A stretch of DNA of 6,004 bases from an uncultured Pseudomonadota bacterium (lineage in GTDB: Bacteria; Bdellovibrionota_B; Oligoflexia; Oligoflexales; CAILAO01): the NCBI GenBank assembly GCA_903832105.1, contig CAILAO010000754.1, forward strand, positions 1 through 6,004, written 5' to 3'. Positions 1-4,954 of this stretch are shown here, piece after piece. Made by a program: the position numbers and the translations under genes. Each line of letters opens with the position of its first letter. Positions within the stretch are counted from its first letter, which is position 1. The notes under the pieces were generated by a model that did no database searches, was not told where the DNA came from, and worked only from the letters and a program-made list of their open reading frames with translations.

Positions 1-41
1 ATCATTGTGCAAAATCACCCTCTCACTGATTCTTTTTACCT

Positions 42-101
42 CTACAGTTTGATGTGATGAGCAATCTTGATGACTTCAATGCCGTTTCGCTCAGTCTTAA
101 A
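42..101 (-). pseudogene. Possible decayed 3' end of a ParE/RelE-like toxin gene
   Basis: Read on the minus strand from base 101, this stretch encodes FKTERNGIEVIKIAHHIKL followed by TAG at 42-44. The pattern of an R/E-rich turn, G-I-E-V-I-K-I-(A/L)-H and a short tail resembles the last beta strand and C-terminus of ParE/RelE-superfamily toxins, which often end in forms like 'IEVIRVLH'. No start codon or N-terminal part exists. In this frame the sequence runs into the end of the RCC1 gene out of frame and reaches a stop after about 24 more codons. If real, it is a 3' remnant left by a deletion or rearrangement whose junction lies near 101-115. The similarity is from memory and covers only 19 residues, so chance resemblance is quite possible. 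Confidence 0.25.
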
Positions 102-112
102 TGAATTCAAAA

Positions 113-1990
113 CTACCTGGTTAAAGACACAATCACTGGTATATGTCTGTCTGTTGTCGTTCCATCCCCGAGTTGACCGTAGTCATTTAATCCCCAGCAT
201 TTAGCAATGCTATTTTGCACGCCACAAGTAGCGTCTAATCCGGCTGAAATGGATGTTGCTCCAGAGTCAAGTCCAGATACCGCAACCGGAGTGGGGTGAC
301 TTGAAGTCGTATTATCTCCCAACTGTCCGCGGCTATTTGCACCCCAGCACTTGACAGCACCATTTTGGACTGCGCAGGTATGGGTTACACCGGCCGTAAT
401 CGCAGTTACTCCAGATGACATACCTACCACATCGACGGGAGTGGTACTTCCTGATCTGGAGCCGTCCCCTAGTTGACCAATACTGTTATCGCCCCAACAT
501 TTTGCGGCTCCGCTTTTGATCGCGCAAGTATGCTGAGAACCGGTCGAAATTGCCGTCACGGAAGTCTCCATTCCCGTAACATCGACAGGAATGAGACTGT
601 CTATTTGGGTGCCATCTCCAAGCTGGCCGTCAGAATTGTGACCCCAACATTTAGCGGCCCCGTCTTTAATAGCGCATGTATGATAATATCCCGCGCTAAT
701 CATCGTCACACCAGATGACAAGGTTAATACTCCAACAGGGACTCGTTGGTTGACTGTCGTGTTATCTCCAAGCTGGCCCTCGTGATTGTAACCCCAACAT
801 TTAGCGGCCCCATCATGAACAGCGCAAGTGTGGACGAGTCCTGCGCTTAAAGACGTTACCTCTGAGGATAAAGTAGACACAGCCACAGGATCAGCCGAAC
901 TTGTGGTCGAGTCATTTCCCAGTTGCCCGACAGAATTTGCTCCCCAACACTTGGCTGTGCCACTCACAATAGCACAAGAAAATGGGTTGCCTATTGAACG
1001 AAGATCCCAACTGGGAGGAACAACGTTATTTGCAGAGATGGCTGTAACCCCGCTGGTCAGACCGACGACCTGAACTGGTGTCAGGCTATCGGTAGTCGTG
1101 CCATCACCAAGGGCTCCGCCGAAGTTATAACCCCAGCATTTAGCTGAACCATTAAATAAGCCGCAAGTATGATAGAAGCCGGTGGAAATAAGTGTCTCAA
1201 AATGAGTCGCCTGGCTTTTTGGCGTATAAATTGAAACATTTTCCAACTCATCCTTAACCAGAACAGCGAACCAATAGGTACTCTCCGGGGTTAGGCTGGT
1301 GATGGTCTTAGTAAGGGTTGCTGCAGTCCAGTCCATAGCGGTAGTTCCGTTGGCTTCTGCATCGGCTGCCGAGGAAATATTTTCGCTGGCTGAATAGACC
1401 AACTTGTATTGAAGTTTCTCTTGGGTTGTTTCTTGGTCAGTTGCCGCCCCCCAGGTCACCGTCATACTTCTTGGCGTTACGTCGGAAAAAACCAGATCAG
1501 TTCCCACAGCAGGAGCATCAGCAGTCTTTTGTGACTCGGTAGTGTAAGCGGTTTTGTTGCCATTGGTATCTTTCACCAGTACATTAAAGTAATAGGTGAC
1601 ATTAAAGCCCAAATCGGTCACGTCCCGGGTCAGGGTGTTTTCCGTCCAATCCATGGCCACGGTGCCTTTGGCCTCGGCTTCCTCGATCGTTCCGACATTG
1701 TTCTCTGTGGAGTAAACCAGTTTGTAGGAAAGTTTTTCTTGTAGGATGGTATCGTCAGTGGCCGCTCCCCAGCTCACTGTCATTCCCGATATGGCAACGT
1801 GAGAAAAAATAAGCCCCGTTCCAGCAGTCGGCGGGGTGTAGTCACCGATGGTTTGGTTTGTCACATCTTTGAACTTCCTGCAAGTGGCGTTGTGGATGTC
1901 ATCACAATCGTTTTTGACATCGCTGCGGCAAGACAACATTCCAAAAATCGAGACGCCAATTATTAAAATATATTTTATTCTTTTTTTCAT
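113..1990 (-). CDS. Exported lipoprotein with two FN3-like domains and a seven-repeat RCC1 propeller
   Basis: The 625-residue product starts with a lipoprotein signal: a KKR n-region, a hydrophobic core and the lipobox-like FGMLSC, making C21 the likely lipidated residue (Met rather than Leu at -3 is imperfect). R22 follows, so there is no Asp inner-membrane retention signal and an outer-membrane location is likely. A Cys-containing spacer (C29, C37) precedes two tandem FN3-like domains, roughly residues 57-150 and 163-256. Residues about 265-622 form seven RCC1 repeats of the HTCA-x4-GxAKCWGxNxxGQLGDGT type, consistent with a seven-bladed beta-propeller. Every blade carries a C-x8-C pair, which suggests oxidised folding outside the cytoplasm. 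RCC1 propellers and FN3 modules usually mediate binding, so an adhesive or scaffold role is inferred and the ligand is unknown. ATG 1990 is chosen because AAGGAG lies 8 bases upstream and the signal peptide starts there. The gene follows the OmpA-type gene by 12 bp. Confidence 0.9.
   Translation of the reverse strand: MKKRIKYILIIGVSIFGMLSCRSDVKNDCDDIHNATCRKFKDVTNQTIGDYTPPTAGTGLIFSHVAISGMTVSWGAATDDTILQEKLSYKLVYSTENNVGTIEEAEAKGTVAMDWTENTLTRDVTDLGFNVTYYFNVLVKDTNGNKTAYTTESQKTADAPAVGTDLVFSDVTPRSMTVTWGAATDQETTQEKLQYKLVYSASENISSAADAEANGTTAMDWTAATLTKTITSLTPESTYWFAVLVKDELENVSIYTPKSQATHFETLISTGFYHTCGLFNGSAKCWGYNFGGALGDGTTTDSLTPVQVVGLTSGVTAISANNVVPPSWDLRSIGNPFSCAIVSGTAKCWGANSVGQLGNDSTTSSADPVAVSTLSSEVTSLSAGLVHTCAVHDGAAKCWGYNHEGQLGDNTTVNQRVPVGVLTLSSGVTMISAGYYHTCAIKDGAAKCWGHNSDGQLGDGTQIDSLIPVDVTGMETSVTAISTGSQHTCAIKSGAAKCWGDNSIGQLGDGSRSGSTTPVDVVGMSSGVTAITAGVTHTCAVQNGAVKCWGANSRGQLGDNTTSSHPTPVAVSGLDSGATSISAGLDATCGVQNSIAKCWGLNDYGQLGDGTTTDRHIPVIVSLTR
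123..1198 (-). repeat. Seven tandem RCC1 repeats, about 150 bp each
   Basis: Cys pairs fall at residues 276/285, 339/348, 389/398, 439/448, 489/498, 539/548 and 589/598. The period is exactly 50 residues from repeat 2 onward. The step from repeat 1 to repeat 2 is 63 residues because of an insertion around residues 321-334. DNA similarity is high between some neighbouring units: the stretches beginning at 614 and 764 share long identical runs, including CTCCAAGCTGGCC and CCCCAACATTTAGCGGCCC, exactly 150 bp apart. This indicates fairly recent duplication of these units. Confidence 0.9.
1223..1822 (-). repeat. Tandem duplication of an FN3-like domain
   Basis: Two segments offset by 106 residues (about residues 57-150 and 163-256) share the order GT-[GD]-L-[IV]-FS, MTV-[ST]-WGAATD, QEKL-x-YKLVYS, AMDWT, and Y-x-F-x-VLVKD. 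The core pattern fits fibronectin type III: a Trp in strand B (WGAATD), a Tyr in strand C (YKLVYS), and a Tyr/Phe-rich strand F (TYYFNVLVKD and TYWFAVLVKD). They probably act as a stalk between the lipid anchor and the RCC1 propeller. Confidence 0.8.
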
Positions 1991-1998
1991 TATAGTTG

Positions 1999-2004
1999 CT
2001 CCTT
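1999..2004 (-). promoter_or_regulatory. Shine-Dalgarno of the RCC1/FN3 lipoprotein gene, overlapping the upstream stop codon
   Basis: Minus-strand AAGGAG lies 8 bases before ATG 1990. Its first two bases (2003-2004) are part of the TAA stop (2003-2005) of the OmpA-type gene. This fixes the start of the lipoprotein gene and suggests that ribosomes finishing the upstream gene can reinitiate on the downstream one. Confidence 0.85.
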
Positions 2005-3115
2005 ATTTTCCCTTCGCGTTTGTGCCGAATACGCCTTCCAGGCTCTTATTGAATGCTTCGATATCCTTAACTCCGACAAAGTTTAGTTCAACCCGTCGAT
2101 GCTCGGAAGCGTTGGGTGGAAGATCCGAAAGCAGTTTGGTATCGCCAACCCCATCTGATGAGAGACAATCTTGAGCGATTCCTTCCTTGACGAGAAAGTC
2201 TTTCACTGCTTTAGCTCGATCTTTGGACAGTTTGAGATTGGACTCTTTCTTTCCAGTGGCGTCAGTATGTCCGATTATCGATAAGTGGGTCCAGTTCGCC
2301 TCATTTTCTTTCAACATTTTGGCAAGTTTTGCCAATCTGTCCAGGGATGCGTGATCAGGAACCGCCTTGCCATGCTCAAACTGTAAAAAGGCCTTGCCGA
2401 GATTGGCCACAACATCTGGTTTAGAGGCGGGAGGAGGAACTACTTTGATCGGAGCTGGCTGTGGCTTGGGCTCTGGAACTGGAGCGGGAGGAGGTGGTGG
2501 AGGTGGAGGAGGTACAGCTTCTGATTTCGGTAACTGGATGGGATAAGTTACGCCGATGCCAACAAGAAAAGTATTTACGCGGCGGTCACTGTTTTGGACA
2601 GACATCAGCCAAGTGGCTTGTCCCACCAGATCGAGATCACCTGTAAGTTTCGGATAACTGAACCTGACCCCCGGTCCGATTTCATAAAGCATACTTGTCT
2701 TTTTTCTGTCAGCAACACTGAAATTTGCACCAGGTCCTCGCATGGCGCGAAGATCAAGGCCCGGCATTATATATTCGTTAAACTGCCAATACCAAGCGAC
2801 ATCCATAAAGCCAGCTTGAGTAAGGTGATCTTGTTTAATATCCAGTTTTTTGTCTTCACCCTTGAGTGAGACACTATCGAAACCCAACCCAAGATGAAAA
2901 AGACTGCTTCCGCGTGGGATCTCCACGACACCTTTAAAACCCACGGCGGTTCCAGACTTATCTAGTTCGGCATCGGTCTTTGTCTTGACATTCACGAGAC
3001 CGAATTCACCCACCGCACCTACCAAAAAATCTGGGCCGTCTTTGGCATAGGCTACTCCAATACTTTGCAAAACGACCAAAAACACCAATAAACACCGCCA
3101 ATGCCTCATTCTCAT
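2003..3115 (-). CDS. OmpA-family outer-membrane protein with peptidoglycan-binding C-terminal domain
   Basis: The product is 370 residues from the preferred start. It is an OmpA-like protein expected to tie the outer membrane to peptidoglycan. Numbered from ATG 3115, residues 1-24 are a Sec signal peptide (arginine-rich start, LLVFLVVL core, cleavage after AYA). Residues about 25-195 alternate polar and hydrophobic residues as in a small beta-barrel. Residues 202-233 are a proline-rich linker with nine prolines in a row. Residues about 240-348 are the OmpA-C domain. Its signature NLKLSKDRAKAV fits N-x2-LS-x2-RA-x2-V, with D285 and R300 at the positions known to grip diaminopimelate in Acinetobacter OmpA. 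A lone Cys (C317) lies in this domain. An in-frame ATG at 3127 would add four residues (MEKK), but it overlaps the GGAG ribosome site at 3122-3125 and has no site of its own, so 3115 is preferred. The gene is followed closely by the RCC1/FN3 lipoprotein gene. Confidence 0.9.
   Translation of the reverse strand: MRMRHWRCLLVFLVVLQSIGVAYAKDGPDFLVGAVGEFGLVNVKTKTDAELDKSGTAVGFKGVVEIPRGSSLFHLGLGFDSVSLKGEDKKLDIKQDHLTQAGFMDVAWYWQFNEYIMPGLDLRAMRGPGANFSVADRKKTSMLYEIGPGVRFSYPKLTGDLDLVGQATWLMSVQNSDRRVNTFLVGIGVTYPIQLPKSEAVPPPPPPPPPAPVPEPKPQPAPIKVVPPPASKPDVVANLGKAFLQFEHGKAVPDHASLDRLAKLAKMLKENEANWTHLSIIGHTDATGKKESNLKLSKDRAKAVKDFLVKEGIAQDCLSSDGVGDTKLLSDLPPNASEHRRVELNFVGVKDIEAFNKSLEGVFGTNAKGK
2486..2512 (-). 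repeat. Polyproline-coding tract in the OmpA-type gene
   Basis: Nine consecutive proline codons (mixed CCT, CCA and CCC, so not a perfect microsatellite) open the linker, which continues as APVPEPKPQPAPIKVVPPP. The linker separates the barrel-like region from the OmpA-C domain. Runs of this kind normally need EF-P for smooth translation, which is general knowledge rather than something visible here. Confidence 0.85.
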
Positions 3116-3121
3116 TTTTTT

Positions 3122-3125
3122 CTCC
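3122..3125 (-). promoter_or_regulatory. Shine-Dalgarno that sets the OmpA-type start at 3115
   Basis: Minus-strand GGAG lies six A residues upstream of ATG 3115-3113. The longer candidate start at 3127 includes this site (A-TGGAG), and its own upstream sequence, CACTAAACTTA, has no ribosome-binding motif. The same GGAG-N-AAAAA-ATGAGAATGA arrangement is found at the lipoprotein gene start near 3903. Confidence 0.75.
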
Positions 3126-3127
3126 AT

Positions 3128-3208
3128 TAAGTTTAGTGAAAAACAAGTTTCAAAAATTATTTTTTAAACAGAATGAAGTTTATTGTAATTTAAATTATGG
3201 AAAATGAA
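3128..3208 (-). promoter_or_regulatory. AT-rich leader with a weak promoter candidate for the OmpA-type operon
   Basis: This very AT-rich stretch separates the hairpin at 3209-3246 from the OmpA-type gene. If the hairpin terminates the upstream transcript, the promoter must lie here. The best match I see on the minus strand is ATTACA (3189-3184), a 17-bp spacer and TAAAAA (3166-3161), four of six matches in each box. That is only suggestive in such AT-rich sequence. Confidence 0.25.
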
Positions 3209-3246
3209 TAGCTAGTTTTTGGCGTTTTCACACCAAAAACTAGCTA
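3209..3246 (-). terminator. Perfect 14-bp stem-loop after the 215-residue lipoprotein gene, probable terminator
   Basis: TAGCTAGTTTTTGG (3209-3222) and CCAAAAACTAGCTA (3233-3246) are exact reverse complements separated by a 10-base loop. On the minus strand the stem begins 9 bases after the stop at 3256. It is followed by TTCATTTTCC, which is U-rich but not a clean U tract. The stem has only five G:C pairs, so it is a weak or atypical intrinsic terminator. It could also attenuate read-through into the OmpA gene or protect an mRNA 3' end. Confidence 0.6.
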
Positions 3247-3255
3247 AAAGGCGGC

Positions 3256-3903
3256 CTATTCACATCCATCAATAACGGCTCCCTGTTCATTTCGTCTAGG
3301 CGTGCATGGAAGGCTTGATCGCACCGTATCGACTACATAGGCATCTCCTCCATCATTTGAATGTCGCCAAACTCCTTCACCCTCAGGAGCTGATACAACA
3401 AATGAGTAGGAAAGGCGAAGGTTCCGTTCGCTTCTCAAAACCGTGACCGAGAAAACGTAAACATGATACCCCGTCGCTGGGTCAAACCCCTTGTAGTAAC
3501 TTCCATTGGTGTACTCTACTTTAGAACTCTTTTCACAATCACGATAAGAAAGATCTCTGCAAAAATTCAGATATAGATCCCGAGGTTTTGGGCCAAAGTT
3601 TTGCTTGAGCCAAACATACACATCAAAATTGTCCTGCTCTCGCGTTGTTATTCCTTGGTATTCTGACGTACTACGCACGAGGTCAATCGTCTTGATATCC
3701 ACAAACTTATTGGAAGCATCAGGAGCGTACTGATTGTGGCTTGTCCAAAGAATTCGTGTATAGGTCCCAGATTTGAGACCTGAAAAATCATTTGCGATTC
3801 CACATGACATTAAAAGACTGACACCAAATGTAATCATAAAACTGCTAAGACTCTGTGAAATGCCTTTCTTTAAAATCGCCGCTTTCTCTTTCGTCATTCT
3901 CAT
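3256..3903 (-). CDS. Uncharacterised 215-residue lipoprotein
   Basis: I do not recognise the family. The protein has a long, basic signal-peptide n-region (MRMTKEKAAILKK), a hydrophobic stretch (FMITFGVSLLMS) and a lipobox-like LLMSC, making C34 the likely lipidated residue. G35 follows, which is compatible with outer-membrane sorting. The mature part, about 180 residues, is rich in aromatic and beta-prone segments (FDVYVWLK, YHVYVFSVTVLR, LRLSYSFVVSAP). It contains four cysteines (C115, C123, C200, C214), enough for two disulfides. ATG 3903 is supported by AAGGAG six bases upstream. A second ATG two codons later would give almost the same protein. The gene lies upstream of and in the same orientation as the OmpA-type gene, with a hairpin between them, and is divergent from the AraC-type regulator, which may control it. 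No function is proposed. Confidence 0.85.
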   Translation of the reverse strand: MRMTKEKAAILKKGISQSLSSFMITFGVSLLMSCGIANDFSGLKSGTYTRILWTSHNQYAPDASNKFVDIKTIDLVRSTSEYQGITTREQDNFDVYVWLKQNFGPKPRDLYLNFCRDLSYRDCEKSSKVEYTNGSYYKGFDPATGYHVYVFSVTVLRSERNLRLSYSFVVSAPEGEGVWRHSNDGGDAYVVDTVRSSLPCTPRRNEQGAVIDGCE

Positions 3904-3909
3904 TTTTTG

Positions 3910-3915
3910 CTCCTT
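3910..3915 (-). promoter_or_regulatory. Shine-Dalgarno of the 215-residue lipoprotein gene
   Basis: Minus-strand AAGGAG lies 6 bases upstream of ATG 3903. Together with the first codons (ATGAGAATGA) it nearly duplicates the start region of the OmpA-type gene. Confidence 0.85.
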
Positions 3916-3978
3916 TTCATAAAAACTATTAAAATTGTTGCTTCTAAACTTTTTTAGCTCGCTCCCCTCAAACTGAGA

Positions 3979-3984
3979 TATAAT
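3979..3984 (+). promoter_or_regulatory. Candidate -10 box for the AraC-type regulator gene
   Basis: A consensus TATAAT lies 56 bases before ATG 4041 in the divergent intergenic region. There is no good TTGACA-like box at 16-18 bp upstream (bases near 3956-3961 read AGCTCG) and no TGN extension. If used, it would be a promoter that depends on an activator or is weak, giving an mRNA leader of about 50 bases. Confidence 0.35.
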
Positions 3985-4014
3985 TGATAAGATCTCTTTG
4001 GCGGTATCGACAGG

Positions 4015-4041
4015 ACGTCAATTGATACGGGAAAAACGTCA
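4015..4041. promoter_or_regulatory. Direct ACGTCA repeats 21 bp apart, candidate operator
   Basis: ACGTCA occurs at 4015-4020 and again at 4036-4041, a two-helical-turn spacing like that of paired AraC-family half-sites. A longer direct repeat, AATTGATA, lies at 3982-3989 and 4020-4027 (38 bp apart), and GTATC (4004-4008) faces GATAC (4024-4028). The elements sit between the two divergent genes and overlap the regulator's own start codon, so autoregulation is plausible. Assignment as an operator is inference, since six-base repeats can occur by chance. Confidence 0.35.
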
Positions 4042-4922
4042 TGGTTCAGCAGAATCAAGTCAATGCAAGCGGTGTTATTCTTGAAGAATTTACCAATCTT
4101 AAAGGATCGTTAGGGCTTGTCTACTTTAAGGGTAGTGACCTGTTTAAGGTTCGTCAGGTCTTTGATCGGCCTTCTTTAATCTTTTCCCGCTGCCACTCGA
4201 TCTTGCAGGTCGAATGTGCCGGAGAAAAGGGTGTTCAACTTGATGCTTATGTTGTACTTGCCTTGCCAAGCAATACAGAGCACACCATCATCGGTGTAAC
4301 ACCGATTTCCCACGTAGCCTCGTTTATTCCTGACAATCCTCTTTTTGAGGAAACTTCAAAGCTATATTCAATCTCTGCAGCCGAATGGCCTCGGCTTTTT
4401 TCGAAACGGTTTCTCGTGCGGCGCCCAAACTGGTTAAACGAGGTCATGCACCGCTATGTATTTGAACGGGCTACAGCCAAAAACGCGAACAACTGTGCGA
4501 CCTCTTTTTTAGAGACAGAACTGCTTAAAGAGATTTATTACGCTTCAAAAGATCAAAACCTTGCTCTAAAAAACAGGTTTAATCTCGACGACAATAATCT
4601 CGATAAAAAATCGCCCCTTGTTCGTAAAGCGATGATTTTTATCGAATCAAGACTTTTTGAAGTTTTATCGATGGAAGAACTGTCTAAAAACCTCGCCGCG
4701 AGTGGATCAACTATTTTAAGGGCATTTTCAAAAGATCTAGGAAAGTCCCCATTCAATTACATCAAGGAAAGGCGTCTTGAAGAAGCTAATGTTCTAATCA
4801 GAAGTTGCAAATACTCCGTGAGCGAAGTAGCCTCACTCGTGGGCTACGAAAACACGAGCGCCTTCATTGCCGCGTTTAAAAAGCATTTTGGCCTCACTCC
4901 ATCCACACTAGCGGACAAGTAG
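4041..4922 (+). CDS. AraC/XylS-family transcriptional regulator
   Basis: The 293-residue product has the usual size and layout of AraC-family regulators. Residues about 1-150 form a poorly conserved N-terminal region that may be a cupin-like sensing or dimerisation domain. Residues about 193-291 form the double helix-turn-helix DNA-binding domain. The first HTH is around 209-231 (LSMEELSKNLAASGSTILRAF), followed by a linker helix with YIKERRLEEA. The second HTH is around 258-282 (YSVSEVASLVGYENTSAFI) and ends in the family signature FKKHFGLTPS. The effector cannot be told from the sequence. ATG 4041 is the first possible start because an in-frame TGA lies 18 bases upstream. No strong Shine-Dalgarno precedes it (only GGGAAAA), so translation may be weak. 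It is divergent from the lipoprotein/OmpA/RCC1 cluster, the natural candidate target, and converges with the carboxypeptidase gene. Confidence 0.9.
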   Translation: MVQQNQVNASGVILEEFTNLKGSLGLVYFKGSDLFKVRQVFDRPSLIFSRCHSILQVECAGEKGVQLDAYVVLALPSNTEHTIIGVTPISHVASFIPDNPLFEETSKLYSISAAEWPRLFSKRFLVRRPNWLNEVMHRYVFERATAKNANNCATSFLETELLKEIYYASKDQNLALKNRFNLDDNNLDKKSPLVRKAMIFIESRLFEVLSMEELSKNLAASGSTILRAFSKDLGKSPFNYIKERRLEEANVLIRSCKYSVSEVASLVGYENTSAFIAAFKKHFGLTPSTLADK

Positions 4923-4931
4923 AGGCCAAAA
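4886..4931. repeat. 10-bp inverted repeat at the convergent gene ends
   Basis: TTTTGGCCTC (4886-4895), inside the last codons of the regulator gene, is the exact reverse complement of GAGGCCAAAA (4922-4931), just past its stop. The loop is 26 bases. Neither strand has a proper U tract after the stem, so this is not a standard intrinsic terminator. In RNA it could still form a 3'-end structure in either convergent transcript. The remaining gap (4932-4954) is A-rich on the plus strand. Confidence 0.4.
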
Positions 4932-4954
4932 AAGATCCTTAAAAAATCAGAAAA

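Noticed and set aside
14..34. Short AATCA/TGATT inverted repeat as the terminator of the RCC1 operon
   Set aside because: The stem has only five pairs, one of them G:C, and is followed by a run of just four T on the minus strand. It is too weak to call, and no better terminator is visible in 1-112.
473..1073. Two 81-codon open frames on the plus strand (473-718 and 828-1073)
   Set aside because: They lie antisense inside the RCC1 repeats, and their similar lengths reflect the repeated DNA. They lack ribosome sites and recognisable protein features.
1848..2174. A 108-codon open frame on the plus strand
   Set aside because: Its hydrophobic run (IIKIYFILFFIIVAPYF) is the complement of the A-rich signal-peptide start and intergenic junction of the RCC1 lipoprotein gene. 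It spans two well-supported genes on the other strand and has no ribosome site.
2461..2869. Plus-strand open frames opposite the OmpA-type gene (2461-2646 and 2594-2869)
   Set aside because: They are antisense to a confident coding region. The acidic EREEVVEVEE stretch is just the complement of the proline linker.
3113..3127. ATG 3127 as the start of the OmpA-type gene
   Set aside because: It overlaps the GGAG site used by ATG 3115, has no ribosome site upstream, and adds only MEKK to an already adequate signal peptide.
4247..4756. Minus-strand open frames opposite the AraC-type regulator (4247-4447 and 4553-4756)
   Set aside because: They are antisense to a complete AraC-family gene with intact motifs and show no signals or recognisable domains of their own.
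4886..4931. The inverted repeat at the convergent gene ends as a bidirectional intrinsic terminator
   Set aside because: The A/T tracts lie within or before the stem rather than as a U tract after it on either strand, and the 26-base loop is long. It is therefore listed only as an inverted repeat.
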